Shown here in pieces: positions 56,190 to 64,000 of a stretch of 64,000 bases of DNA (its first letter is position 1; each line of letters starts with the position of its first letter). Location of the stretch: contig NZ_AP017569.1 in assembly GCF_002355655.1 (NCBI RefSeq), forward strand, positions 1,674,001 to 1,738,000. Reading direction: 5' to 3'. Under the pieces are notes generated by a model that saw only the letters and a program-made list of their open reading frames with translations, was not told the DNA's origin and did not search any database. Made by a program: the position numbers and the translations under genes. This DNA is from Halorubrum trapanicum (lineage in GTDB: Archaea; Halobacteriota; Halobacteria; Halobacteriales; Haloferacaceae).

Positions 56190-57377
56190 CTAGTTCCCGC
56201 CGCGCGGCCGCCGGACGCCCGGCCGCCAGACCCCTTGCCGCCGGTCGAGCCACGCGACAACGACGACGTGCGGGAGCGTCATGGCAGCGATGGCGACCAG
56301 CGACACGGCGAGCAGGTCGCCCGGCGCCGCCACGCCGGCGGGCACCGAGAGGCCGACCGCGCCCACCACGAGGAACCCGCCGAGCGTGAGCGGCGCGGCG
56401 TCGCGGCCGAAGCGGGCGAGCGCCCCGACGGCGTCGCCGGCCGACGCCGCGCTCGCGGCCTCGGGGTCGACGAGGACGAGCCGCCCGACGTGCCGGAGCG
56501 CGTGCCACAGCGCGAAGTACACGCCGATCGCGAACACCGGCGCCGCGAGCAGGAACCACGCCCACAGCACCGCGAGCTCGCCGACGTCGCGGCGCCAGCC
56601 GCCCGGGTCACGCCGCGAGCCGTCCGCGTCGCGCCCGTCCCGGACCCGGCGGTAGCCCAAGACGACCGACGCCAGCGTCGCCGTCGCCATCCCGACGCCG
56701 ACGCCGATCCGGACCGAAGGCGCGAACAGGGGGTCGACCGCGGTCGCGGCCGCGCCGGCGTCGACGAGGAACAGCCCGACGACCCACTCGGCGACCAGCC
56801 GGTACTCCTCGGGGTGCGCGAGGAGGGGAACGCCCATCGGGAGGCCGCCGCGGACGACGAGCGCCAGCCACCGCTCCCCGGAGGTTGGCAGGTGGTCGAC
56901 GCCGGCGATCGCGAGCGTCGCCACGTCGCCCTGTCCCCAGTGGAGCCACGTGAGCGCGATGAACCCGACGAACGCGGCGACGGGCGCGGCGAAGAACGCG
57001 GCGGCGACCGCGCCGCCGAGGACCGCGTAGACGACCGAGACGACCGCGATCGACCGCCGGAGCGACACGCCCGGCGCGCCCCGGAGGGGAACGAGATGGT
57101 CCACCGCGCCGTGGGCCATCCCGACGGCGAGGGTGCCGAGCGCGAACGTCGCGACGCCGAGTTCGACCGGAAACAGGGGGGTCACGGCGCCCACCGGCAG
57201 TAGCGCGGCCAGCGCCAACGCCGGGCGCCGCGCGAACCAGCGGTCGACGCGCTCGGCCGCGGCGTCGGTTCCGGTCCCGGCTCGCTCGCTCGGTGACGTC
57301 ACCCCGGCGTCGCGCTCGCGAGCCTCGGCCGGAGGGGCGTCGGCCGCGCCCGTCGACGCCGATGACGCCTCAGTCAT
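56190..57377 (-). CDS. blh: Brp/Blh-family beta-carotene 15,15'-dioxygenase
   Basis: A 395-residue membrane enzyme cleaving beta-carotene to two retinals. Conserved histidines that bind iron appear in GMAHGAVDHLVPLRG, LTWLHWGQGDV and FALWHALRHVGRL. About ten helices. Its ATG lies inside the end of the crtY gene (8-bp overlap), so the two are coupled, and together supply retinal for rhodopsins; no opsin gene is in the window. Confidence 0.9.
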   Translation of the reverse strand: MTEASSASTGAADAPPAEARERDAGVTSPSERAGTGTDAAAERVDRWFARRPALALAALLPVGAVTPLFPVELGVATFALGTLAVGMAHGAVDHLVPLRGAPGVSLRRSIAVVSVVYAVLGGAVAAAFFAAPVAAFVGFIALTWLHWGQGDVATLAIAGVDHLPTSGERWLALVVRGGLPMGVPLLAHPEEYRLVAEWVVGLFLVDAGAAATAVDPLFAPSVRIGVGVGMATATLASVVLGYRRVRDGRDADGSRRDPGGWRRDVGELAVLWAWFLLAAPVFAIGVYFALWHALRHVGRLVLVDPEAASAASAGDAVGALARFGRDAAPLTLGGFLVVGAVGLSVPAGVAAPGDLLAVSLVAIAAMTLPHVVVVAWLDRRQGVWRPGVRRPRGGN

Positions 57378-58200
57378 CGACCACGTCTGGGTCCGGGTCG
57401 GCCGGCGGCTCCGGGCCGGGGACGTCGCGCTCGGTCCCGCCCGACGGCGACGGCCCAGCGACCGACCCCCGGCGGTCGTTCCAGTCGAGCACCCACTCGA
57501 ACAAGACGAGGCCGTTGATCGTCATCACTCCCGCGGCGACGAAGAACAGCATCTCCTCTATCGGAAGTCCGAGGACCGTGATCCCGCTCGTCAGCTCCGG
57601 CGACAGGTACCAGGTCCCCATCCCGATCGCGATCCGGTCGGCGACCCAGAAGTACGCTGCCGGGACCAGCGTCGCCGTGACCCACAGCCGAGGCGTGCGC
57701 GCGAGGTACCCCCCGCCCACGCTCCACTGGAGCGCGAGGACCGGCCCGACCCACGCGATCAGCCCGCCGAGGTACAGGAACGAGGGGTCGAGCCGAACGA
57801 GTCCCAGCCCGACCGGCACCATCGCGAGGCCGACGAGGACCCCGGCGGCCCGCGGCGCGCGGTCGAAGTCTCCCTCCCGGAACGTCGGGTCGAAGCCGAT
57901 CCGGTGGAGCGCGAGCGCGACGACGACCGTCTGTACCGTGAAAAAGAGGTACTCCCCCAGCGGGATCGACAGCGCCCGCGCGACGACGGCGCCGTCGGCG
58001 TACCCCCACGCCCCCCGTCGGATCATGTAGCTGATCCACGGCGTGGTGTAGGCGTACGCGATAGCGACGAGGATCGCGATCCCGCCGACCGCCCGGCGCT
58101 GGCGCTTCGGCTCGTACCGCGGGGCGACGTACCACAGCAGCGCCAGGACGGGGAGACTGAAGACGAGATGAAACTGGAGATACGTCAGCGTCGGTAGCAT
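57370..58200 (-). CDS. crtY: Lycopene beta-cyclase (CrtYcd-type, fused)
   Basis: A 276-residue protein with seven helices made of two tandem lycopene-cyclase modules, each with the PxE(Y/E)xxFF signature: PLGEYLFF near residue 84 and PIEEMLFF near 208. Converts lycopene to beta-carotene, the substrate of the coupled Blh enzyme. C-terminal 40 residues are Asp/Pro-rich. The bacterioruberin hydratase family is related but the tandem module and the blh neighbour favour CrtY. Confidence 0.88.
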   Translation of the reverse strand: MLPTLTYLQFHLVFSLPVLALLWYVAPRYEPKRQRRAVGGIAILVAIAYAYTTPWISYMIRRGAWGYADGAVVARALSIPLGEYLFFTVQTVVVALALHRIGFDPTFREGDFDRAPRAAGVLVGLAMVPVGLGLVRLDPSFLYLGGLIAWVGPVLALQWSVGGGYLARTPRLWVTATLVPAAYFWVADRIAIGMGTWYLSPELTSGITVLGLPIEEMLFFVAAGVMTINGLVLFEWVLDWNDRRGSVAGPSPSGGTERDVPGPEPPADPDPDVVDD

Positions 58201-58305
58201 CGGACCACCCCAACGAGGACGCTCATGCCCATGTGTACTCCCTATTTCTGTTTAACCCTTCAGCCGAACGTGGTCAGGTATCCCCGGCCCGAACCGGTTC
58301 GGGGG

Positions 58306-58956
58306 TCACGCTTCGGCCGCGAGCACGCCGTGCGACTCCAACACCTTCCCGAGCCGGTACATGGAGGCGACGACCGAGTCGCAGACCGGCCGCACCGCGG
58401 ACTTGGGGACGAACCCGACGGCGAGCCCCGCGACCTCCAGCATCGGCAGGTCGTTCGCGCCGTCGCCGACCGCCACCGTCTCCGCCATCGGCACGCCCAC
58501 CTCGGCCGCGAGGTCGGCCAGCGCGTCGTCCTTCGTCCCCTCGATGAGCGGCCCCTCGGCCTCGCCGGTGAGCGCGCCGTCCGCGTCGGTCGGCAGCCGG
58601 TTCGCGACGATCGTGTCGACCGAGACCCCCTCGCGGGCGAGCGCCGCCTCGACGCCGCGCTCGAACCCGCCGGTGAGCACGGCGACGTGGTGGCCCTCCT
58701 CCCGCAGGCGCTCGATGAGGCGCGCGGCGCCGGGCCGGATCCGGACCGCGTCGAACGCGTCCTCGACTTCCGTCGCCCCGAGCTCCTCTAGCAGCGCCGC
58801 GCGCCGGTAGAGGCTCTCGGCGTAGCCGATCTCGTCGTTCATCGCCCGCTCGGTGATCTCGGCGACCTCGTCGGTGACGCCGGCCCGCTCCGCGAGCAGC
58901 ACCGTCATCTCGGAGTCGGAGAGCGTCCCGTCGAAGTCGAACGCGATGAGGCTCAT
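58306..58956 (-). CDS. serB: Phosphoserine phosphatase
   Basis: A 216-residue HAD phosphatase producing serine. Motif I DFDGTLSDSE (nucleophile Asp 7), motif II VLTGG, and motif III/IV KDDAL... VAVGDGANDLPML. The cap is small, as in SerB. Partner of serA at 7.9-9.5 kb. Confidence 0.9.
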   Translation of the reverse strand: MSLIAFDFDGTLSDSEMTVLLAERAGVTDEVAEITERAMNDEIGYAESLYRRAALLEELGATEVEDAFDAVRIRPGAARLIERLREEGHHVAVLTGGFERGVEAALAREGVSVDTIVANRLPTDADGALTGEAEGPLIEGTKDDALADLAAEVGVPMAETVAVGDGANDLPMLEVAGLAVGFVPKSAVRPVCDSVVASMYRLGKVLESHGVLAAEA

Positions 58957-59031
58957 GGCGTCCGTTCGTCGCGGCGGGGCCTTGAAGCGCGCGGTCGACC
59001 GCGAGCGCTACTGCCGACCGGACGCCCCCGC

Positions 59032-59220
59032 TTACAGCCGCTCGCCGCGGTACTCGAAGTAGGTGACTTCCTCGGCACACCAGGAACAGCCGCACTCGCT
59101 ATAGTAGCCGCTCCGCCCGGTGAGCCGGTCGGGGTGGGTGATCTCGATACCGCGCTGGAACCGCTCCGCGAGCTCGTGGTAGCGGTCACACTCCTCCCAG
59201 AACGACGCCGCGGCGGCCAT
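59032..59220 (-). CDS. Small Cys-containing protein, unknown
   Basis: Sixty-two residues from ATG 59218-59220 (MAAAASFWEECDRYHELAER), with CGCSWC near 44-49 that could hold a metal. A GTG one codon upstream is the alternative. No family recognised. Confidence 0.55.
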   Translation of the reverse strand: MAAAASFWEECDRYHELAERFQRGIEITHPDRLTGRSGYYSECGCSWCAEEVTYFEYRGERL

Positions 59221-59309
59221 CACGTGCGATCACGAGAAACTCGTATTTGAACGTTTCTCCCGAATCGGCCCGCTCTCCCCCGTTGCGACCCTTTCTCACG
59301 CCGCTTCCG

Positions 59310-59513
59310 TCACTCGCCGTCCGCGTCGGCGAGGAACTCCACGTCGCCGGCGATCACCGCGCTCGCGATGACCCCGACCCCGACGACGGTCGCGACTCCG
59401 AGGGTGGTCAGCGTCACCGAGACCGCGGACCCGCCGATCGCGACGCCGACGAACGCCCCGACGGCCCCGCCGACGCCGCCGGCGATCACCGCCAGGGTCT
59501 GTGCCTCGCGCAT
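59310..59513 (-). CDS. Small two-span membrane protein, unknown
   Basis: Sixty-seven residues (MREAQTLAVIAGGVGGAVGA) with two hydrophobic Gly/Val/Ala-rich helices and an acidic C-terminus. A TTTATAA box lies 25 nt upstream on its strand (59534-59540), giving a leaderless message. Confidence 0.65.
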   Translation of the reverse strand: MREAQTLAVIAGGVGGAVGAFVGVAIGGSAVSVTLTTLGVATVVGVGVIASAVIAGDVEFLADADGE

Positions 59514-59608
59514 AGGTGTCGCTTCAGTAACACGGTTTATAAGCGTTCCCGCCGGGTTCTCTCCGGTGATAACGCCGCGAGCGCCGGCCGAATCCGTCCG
59601 GCCCCGTT

Positions 59609-60586
59609 TCAGCGCGGATAGCTCCGGCCGAGGTCGACGCCGCCGGAATCGTCGTCGTCCGCGCCGTCGACGTCGTCGTCCGCCTCGTCGGAGCCGCCTT
59701 CCTCGCCGCCGCCCGTCCCGTCGGAGCCGCCTTCCTCGCCGCCGCCCGGGCTCACGCTCCCGGTCCGGTAGCCCGCCATGTCGAGGGTGACGTACTCGAA
59801 GCCGAGGTCGGTGAGGTGCTCGTGGACGGCGTCGGCGAAGTCGGGGTCGAGCGCGCGCTCTAACTCGTCCGGCGCGATCTCGACGCGGGCGAGGCCGTCG
59901 TGGTCGCGCACGCGGAACCCCTCGAATCCCCACTCGCGGAGCACCCGTTCGGCCTTCTCGACGCGGGTCAACCGCTCCTCGGTCACCTCCAGGCCGGTCG
60001 GGATCCGTGAGGAGAGACACGCCATCGAGGGCTTGTCGGCCACGGAGAGGTCGTACGAGTCGGCGATCGCGCGGACCTCCTCCTTCGAGATCCCGGCGTC
60101 GAGCAGCGGCGAGAACACGTCGAGCTCCTCGACCGCGCGGAGCCCGGGCCGGTGTCCCTCGCCCGGGTCGTCCGCGTTCGTCCCGTCGCAGACGGTGTCG
60201 ATGCCGAGCTCCGTGGCCGTCTCGTACATCTCTCCGAGCCGCATCGTCCGGCAGTGGTAACAGCGGTCGCCGTCGTTGGCGACGAAGTTCGGGTCGTCCA
60301 GCTCGGAGAACGTCACCGTCTCGTGGTCGATTCCGATCTCGTCGGCGACGCGCTTCGCGTCGTCGAGCTCCGCCGCGGGGAGCGTCTCGCTGCGGGCGGT
60401 GCACGCCACGGCGTCGTCGCCGAGCGCGTCCCGCGCCAGCGCGGCCACCACCGCGGAGTCGACGCCGCCCGAGAACGCGACGAGAACCCCGTCGCGCTCG
60501 CCGAGCGCGTCGCGGGCGCTCGCCGCCTTCGCCGCCGTCTCGGGTGCGAGCGACCCGTCGTCGGCCGCTCGCGCGTTCCGGCTCAT
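59609..60586 (-). CDS. larE: ATP-dependent sacrificial sulfur transferase (LarE/ExsB-like)
   Basis: A 325-residue PP-loop protein. AFSGGVDSAVVAAL (about 37-50) binds ATP; RCYHCRT (near 118) matches the LarE region in which a cysteine donates sulfur to the nickel-pincer cofactor precursor, or holds a 4Fe-4S cluster in other members. The last 55 residues are an acidic Gly/Asp tail. No larB/larC is nearby, so its real target is uncertain. Confidence 0.87.
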   Translation of the reverse strand: MSRNARAADDGSLAPETAAKAASARDALGERDGVLVAFSGGVDSAVVAALARDALGDDAVACTARSETLPAAELDDAKRVADEIGIDHETVTFSELDDPNFVANDGDRCYHCRTMRLGEMYETATELGIDTVCDGTNADDPGEGHRPGLRAVEELDVFSPLLDAGISKEEVRAIADSYDLSVADKPSMACLSSRIPTGLEVTEERLTRVEKAERVLREWGFEGFRVRDHDGLARVEIAPDELERALDPDFADAVHEHLTDLGFEYVTLDMAGYRTGSVSPGGGEEGGSDGTGGGEEGGSDEADDDVDGADDDDSGGVDLGRSYPR

Positions 60587-60719
60587 GGCCGGCGTTCGCG
60601 GCGAGCGCGAAAAAGCCCGTCGCACGCGGAACCGGTCTCGGCCCGCCCTCGGACCGTCACCCCCGTCCCGCGCCATCGACCCGCACGCTTTAGACCGTTG
60701 CCGCGATACCGGCGGGTAG

Positions 60720-62765
60720 ATGGAGCTGGAGGCGATCCCCGGCGTCGGCGCCAAGACGGCCGCGGCCTTACGCGAGCTCGACGACCCGGCCGCGACCGTC
60801 GAGTCCGGCGACGTGGCCGCCATCGCCCGCGCGCCGGGCGTCAACGAGGCACGCGCGGCCCGCATCGCGCGCGGGGCGATCCGCCGCCGCCACGACGACG
60901 ACGGGCGCGTGCTGGCCACCGACCGCGCCCGCGAGCTGTACCGCGAGGCGATCGACCTGCTGCGCGAGCGCACGGTCACCGACTACGCGGCGAAGCGGCT
61001 GGAGACGTTCTACCCGAGCGCGTCCGCCTCGCGGATCGAGGAGGCGCAGGCGTTCGCGGCCGACGCGACGGCGCGCGACCCCGACCCGGCCGTCCGCGAG
61101 GCGCTCGCGGACTGCGCGCCCCTGTCGGACCCCCCGACCGTCCGCGTCCGCGACCGCTGCCTCGCGACCGCCGACGCCGAGACGCTCGCGCGCGCCGAGG
61201 CCGAGGTGCCCGAACTCTCCGTCGAGACCGTCGAGGACGCGCGCGACGTCTCCGAGCTCGGCCGGTCGTACGCCTCCGTCATCGTCTTAGACGAGTCGTT
61301 CGCCGGGCTCGACGTCGAGGGCGACGTGAGCGTGCGGCCGGACGCGCTCGAAAATCCCGCCGAAACCGTCCCCGAACGGCTGCTCGCGTTCTTCGCCGAG
61401 AACCGCGAGCGGCTGGAGGCGGCCGCGGCGGTCCACGAGGCGGCCGCGGCGGCCGGCGACCCGGTCTCGGGCGGGGGCTCTGACCCCGCCCCCCCGGTCG
61501 ACCTCGACCGGCTCCGCGACGCGCTCTCGCGGCTCGACGACGACGGCACCATCGCGGGCGACGCGGAGCTCGACCGGCTGACGGCCGCGGTCGACGACCT
61601 CGACGCCGCGGTGTCGACGGCGGCCTCGGTCGCCGACGACCGCCTGCGCGAGGCGATCCGCGAGCGCGACGTCACCATCGAGGGGACCGACTTCCTCTCC
61701 CTCGTCGAGCAGGGCGCTCGCGTCGACTCCCTCTTGGACCGCGAGCTGGCCGACGAGTACGACGAGGCGATCGACGCCGCCCGCGAACACCTCGCCGACG
61801 CGCTCCGCTTGAAGCCCGAGGAGGCGGAGCTGGCCGAGCGCGTCTTCGGCGGCGACCCCTCCTTCCCGGTCGACCACGACGAGAGCGCCGTCTCCCGGCT
61901 CCGCACCGAGCTCTCCGCGGCCCGCGACCGCCGCGCGGCGAAGCTGAAGGCCGACCTCGCGAGCGACCTCGGCGACCTCCGCGAGCCGGTCGAGGACCTC
62001 GTGCGCGACGCGCTCGAACTCGACGTCGAACTCGCGATTTCGCGGTTCGCACGCGACTTCGACTGCGTCATGCCCGAGGTGGTCGGGCCGGAGGAGGCCG
62101 ACGCCGAGGCCGGCGGCGACGCGGTCGCGGGCTTCCGCATCGAGGGCGGCCGCTCCCCGCTGCTCGACGTCGACTTCGCGGCCGTCGAGCCGGTCGACTA
62201 CGCCGTCTCGGGCGCGACGCTGCTGTCGGGGGTCAACTCCGGCGGCAAGACCTCCACGCTCGACCTGGTCGCCCTGGTCGTCGTCCTCGCGCAGATGGGC
62301 ATGCCCGTGCCCGCCGAGTCGGCGACCGTCGAGCGGTTCGAGGAGGTCCACTACTACGCGAAGTCGCAGGGGACCCTCGACGCGGGCGCGTTCGAGGCGA
62401 CGCTCCGGGACTTCGGCGACCTCGTCGACGGCGCGGACGGCCGGCTCGTCCTCGTCGACGAGCTGGAGTCGATCACCGAGCCGGGCGCCTCCGCGAAGAT
62501 CATCGCGGGCATCCTGGAGGCGCTCGACGACCAGGACGCCACCGCCGTCTTCGTCTCCCATTTGGCCCGCGAGATCCGTGACGCCGCGGACTTCGCGGTC
62601 GCGGTCGACGGGATCGAGGCCGCGGGGCTCGTCGACGGCGAGCTCCGGGTGAACCGCTCGCCGAAGAAAGGGCACCTCGCGCGGTCGACGCCGGAACTCA
62701 TCGTCGAGAAGCTCGCGGACGACCGCGGCGGCGAGTTCTACGGCGACCTGTTGGAGAAGTTCTGA
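60720..62765 (+). CDS. HhH-fused MutS-family ATPase
   Basis: A 681-residue protein. Residues 1-55 are helix-hairpin-helix DNA-binding motifs (IPGVGAKTAAALRELD, APGVNEARAARIARGA). A long helical core leads to a MutS-type ATPase: Walker A SGVNSGGKTSTLDL (near 502), Walker B RLVLVDELES (near 575) and HLAREIRDAADF. It lacks the mismatch-recognition domain and a C-terminal Smr nuclease, so it is nearer MutS2/MutS5-like recombination proteins than repair MutS. HhH in place of Smr is unusual outside archaea. Confidence 0.85.
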   Translation: MELEAIPGVGAKTAAALRELDDPAATVESGDVAAIARAPGVNEARAARIARGAIRRRHDDDGRVLATDRARELYREAIDLLRERTVTDYAAKRLETFYPSASASRIEEAQAFAADATARDPDPAVREALADCAPLSDPPTVRVRDRCLATADAETLARAEAEVPELSVETVEDARDVSELGRSYASVIVLDESFAGLDVEGDVSVRPDALENPAETVPERLLAFFAENRERLEAAAAVHEAAAAAGDPVSGGGSDPAPPVDLDRLRDALSRLDDDGTIAGDAELDRLTAAVDDLDAAVSTAASVADDRLREAIRERDVTIEGTDFLSLVEQGARVDSLLDRELADEYDEAIDAAREHLADALRLKPEEAELAERVFGGDPSFPVDHDESAVSRLRTELSAARDRRAAKLKADLASDLGDLREPVEDLVRDALELDVELAISRFARDFDCVMPEVVGPEEADAEAGGDAVAGFRIEGGRSPLLDVDFAAVEPVDYAVSGATLLSGVNSGGKTSTLDLVALVVVLAQMGMPVPAESATVERFEEVHYYAKSQGTLDAGAFEATLRDFGDLVDGADGRLVLVDELESITEPGASAKIIAGILEALDDQDATAVFVSHLAREIRDAADFAVAVDGIEAAGLVDGELRVNRSPKKGHLARSTPELIVEKLADDRGGEFYGDLLEKF

Positions 62766-62842
62766 GGGGTGGCTCGTCGGCGCCGACCCTACTCGCCGTC
62801 GTCGTCGGTTCGGTCGGCTCAGTCGCCCTCGGATCGGTCGGC

Positions 62843-63223
62843 TCAGTCGCCGTCGAGCTCCGCGGTGACCGTGATCTCGACGTCGAGCGGCGCGGGGAGC
62901 CGAGACACCTCGACGCAGGTTCTCGCCGGGTACGGCTCCGAGAGGAACGCCCGGTACGCCTCGTTGACCGCGTCGTAGTCGTCCATGTCCGTGAGGTAGA
63001 CGGTCGCCGACACGATCGCGTCCGGGGTCGTCCCGGCCGCCTCCAGGATCGCGGCGACGTTTTCGAGCGTCTGCGTCGTCTGTTCGGCGACCGACTCGGG
63101 GGCCTCGCCGGTGTCGGGGTCCACGCCCGTCTTCCCCGAGACGCGGACCGTGTCGCCGGAGACGATCCCCTGCGAGTACGGACCGAGGGCCTCCGGCACG
63201 TCGTCCGTCGTGATTTCTCGCAT
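62843..63223 (-). CDS. ridA: RidA-family enamine/imine deaminase
   Basis: A 126-residue protein. GPYSQGIVSGDTVRVSGKTG and the substrate arginine in YPARTCVEVSRLP (near 106) are conserved. RidA hydrolyses reactive 2-aminoacrylate formed by PLP enzymes from serine or threonine, which fits the serine/threonine genes in this window. Start at ATG 63221-63223. Confidence 0.92.
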   Translation of the reverse strand: MREITTDDVPEALGPYSQGIVSGDTVRVSGKTGVDPDTGEAPESVAEQTTQTLENVAAILEAAGTTPDAIVSATVYLTDMDDYDAVNEAYRAFLSEPYPARTCVEVSRLPAPLDVEITVTAELDGD

Positions 63224-63341
63224 TGCTCGGAGGACGACGCGCCGCGGTATCAAGATGCGGGTCGCGGGGGTCACCCCGACCGCTCCGGACGCTCTTCGCC
63301 CCGCCGACATATTCATACAGGCTCGGTCGGAATCGAGCCGT

Positions 63342-63590
63342 ATGCCAGCCGTGTCCCCGTTCGGCGTCCTCCTCTTCGCGGCGCAGGTCGGCGTCGGCGC
63401 TCAGGTGTCTCGCTCGCTTTCGACCACCGGCCGCGCTCGTCGCGCCGCGGTCGGGCTCGCCGTGGCGGTGCTCGGACTGCTGGTCCTGTTCCGCTTCGGC
63501 GTCATCGCGACGGTCGCCGTCGATCTGGTCGCGCTCCTCGTCGTTGCGAGCGTCATCGGATCGTCCGGTCGTCGCCCGACTGCGGGGTGA
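63342..63590 (+). CDS. Small membrane protein, unknown
   Basis: Eighty-two residues (MPAVSPFGVLLFAAQVGVGA) with hydrophobic segments at about 5-20, 35-52 and 55-73. An ATTCAT patch lies upstream; the start is the first ATG preceding the hydrophobic region. Element H begins 3 nt after its stop codon. Confidence 0.6.
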   Translation: MPAVSPFGVLLFAAQVGVGAQVSRSLSTTGRARRAAVGLAVAVLGLLVLFRFGVIATVAVDLVALLVVASVIGSSGRRPTAG

Positions 63591-63592
63591 CC

Positions 63593-63986
63593 TTTATAAG
63601 GTAGACCGTGGTGTCGCTGTCGGCTATTTATAAACGACCGACGCTGCTAGGGTGCCGATATCCAAAGCCCAGTCGCTCGTTTATAAATAGCTGCTAGCAA
63701 GCCCACGGACGACGCCTCCAAAGCCCCAGCCGCGAGGGCTCGGTGCGGTCGCTGCGGTCCTCGTCGGTCGCTGCCGCTCCCTCCCTGCGGTACTTGCGTC
63801 GCCTATGTCGGCCTCGCGGCTGCCCCTTTGAGTCCCACCCGCACCGCTCCGCACCTCACTCCTCCCCAGCCTCGCCGCTCACGCTTCGCGGCTGCGCCGC
63901 TCGCGTTCGCGGCGTCCCTCGCGGGCTGGCTCGCGGCCGCCGGTGGCGGCCGCTCGCAGGCGCGCCACCGCACTTTCTTTTTATAA
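63593..63986 (-). repeat. Three-hairpin intergenic element, copy H
   Basis: Minus strand from TTTATAA (63980-63986) near the window edge. Hairpin III GCGGCCGCC/GGCGGCCGC; hairpin II CGCCGC/GCGGCG. Hairpin I keeps only 10 paired bases (63728-63737 with 63812-63821), its inner half having diverged. A 57-nt tail unit, a 53-nt unit and a fragment follow, with TTTATAA at 63680, 63625 and 63593. Confidence 0.82.
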
Positions 63987-64000
63987 GCGCTCGTCGCCGT

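Overview
The window is chromosomal DNA of an extreme halophilic archaeon (class Halobacteria, most like Halorubrum or a close relative; the genus is an inference). Reasons: very high GC with G/C third positions, acidic low-complexity proteins, Tat-type lipoprotein signals, AT-rich TATA boxes 25-35 nt before many start codons (leaderless transcripts), and an archaeal gene set (PCNA, Hjc, RIO1, thermosome, KH/Pno1-like protein, lycopene cyclase and Brp/Blh enzyme for retinal). No rRNA, transposase or CRISPR locus is present; there is one tRNA, tRNA-Lys(UUU).

Layout. 1-5.1 kb: truncated CstA peptide transporter, ArsA-type ATPase with a small partner, CobW metallochaperone and small membrane or zinc proteins. 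5.1-16.3 kb: upp, thrC, serA, a CNNM/CorC transporter, a zinc-finger/RecA-like protein, a HEAT-repeat protein, thpR and uvrC. 16.3-27.9 kb: soluble transducer, cytochrome P450, second 2H phosphoesterase, malate dehydrogenase, MFS exporter, 7TM histidine kinase, a LAGLIDADG endonuclease packed against pcn. 28-37.6 kb: phosphohexomutase, FMN reductase, rhodanese, hjc, rio1-KH pair, thermosome, LUD protein, hydrolase. 37.6-46.8 kb: tRNA-Lys with repeated 3'-end fragments, M20 peptidase, ParB-like HTH protein, TPR protein, class V aminotransferase, APC permease fused to two USP domains. 47.3-52.5 kb: a thiamine-type ABC importer (binding protein, fused permease, ATPase) and a Tat lipoprotein. 53-64 kb: hisA, hisB, cysteine-cluster protein, blh-crtY (beta-carotene to retinal), serB, larE, an HhH-MutS protein, ridA.

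The striking non-coding content is a family of eight intergenic elements of about 350-480 bp (near 14.0, 19.7, 29.5, 33.4, 46.9, 52.5, 53.9 and 63.6 kb). Each begins at a TTTATAA box, has three hairpins whose arms change sequence between copies but stay complementary, carries fixed linkers (GGACTCAAAGGGGCAG, GAGGCTGGGGAGG, CTGGGGCTTTGGAGG), and ends in one to three 57-nt tandem units that mostly also contain TTTATAA. One copy has the interior of its long hairpin inverted relative to its flanks, one is a broken mosaic, and two have an extra hairpin. I do not recognise this family; it behaves like a structured RNA gene, possibly one that spreads, and is my candidate for an undescribed system.

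Serine/threonine metabolism recurs (serA, serB, thrC, class V aminotransferase), as do nucleic-acid repair and processing (uvrC, pcn, hjc, MutS-like, two 2H phosphoesterases) and ribosome biogenesis (rio1 plus KH protein).
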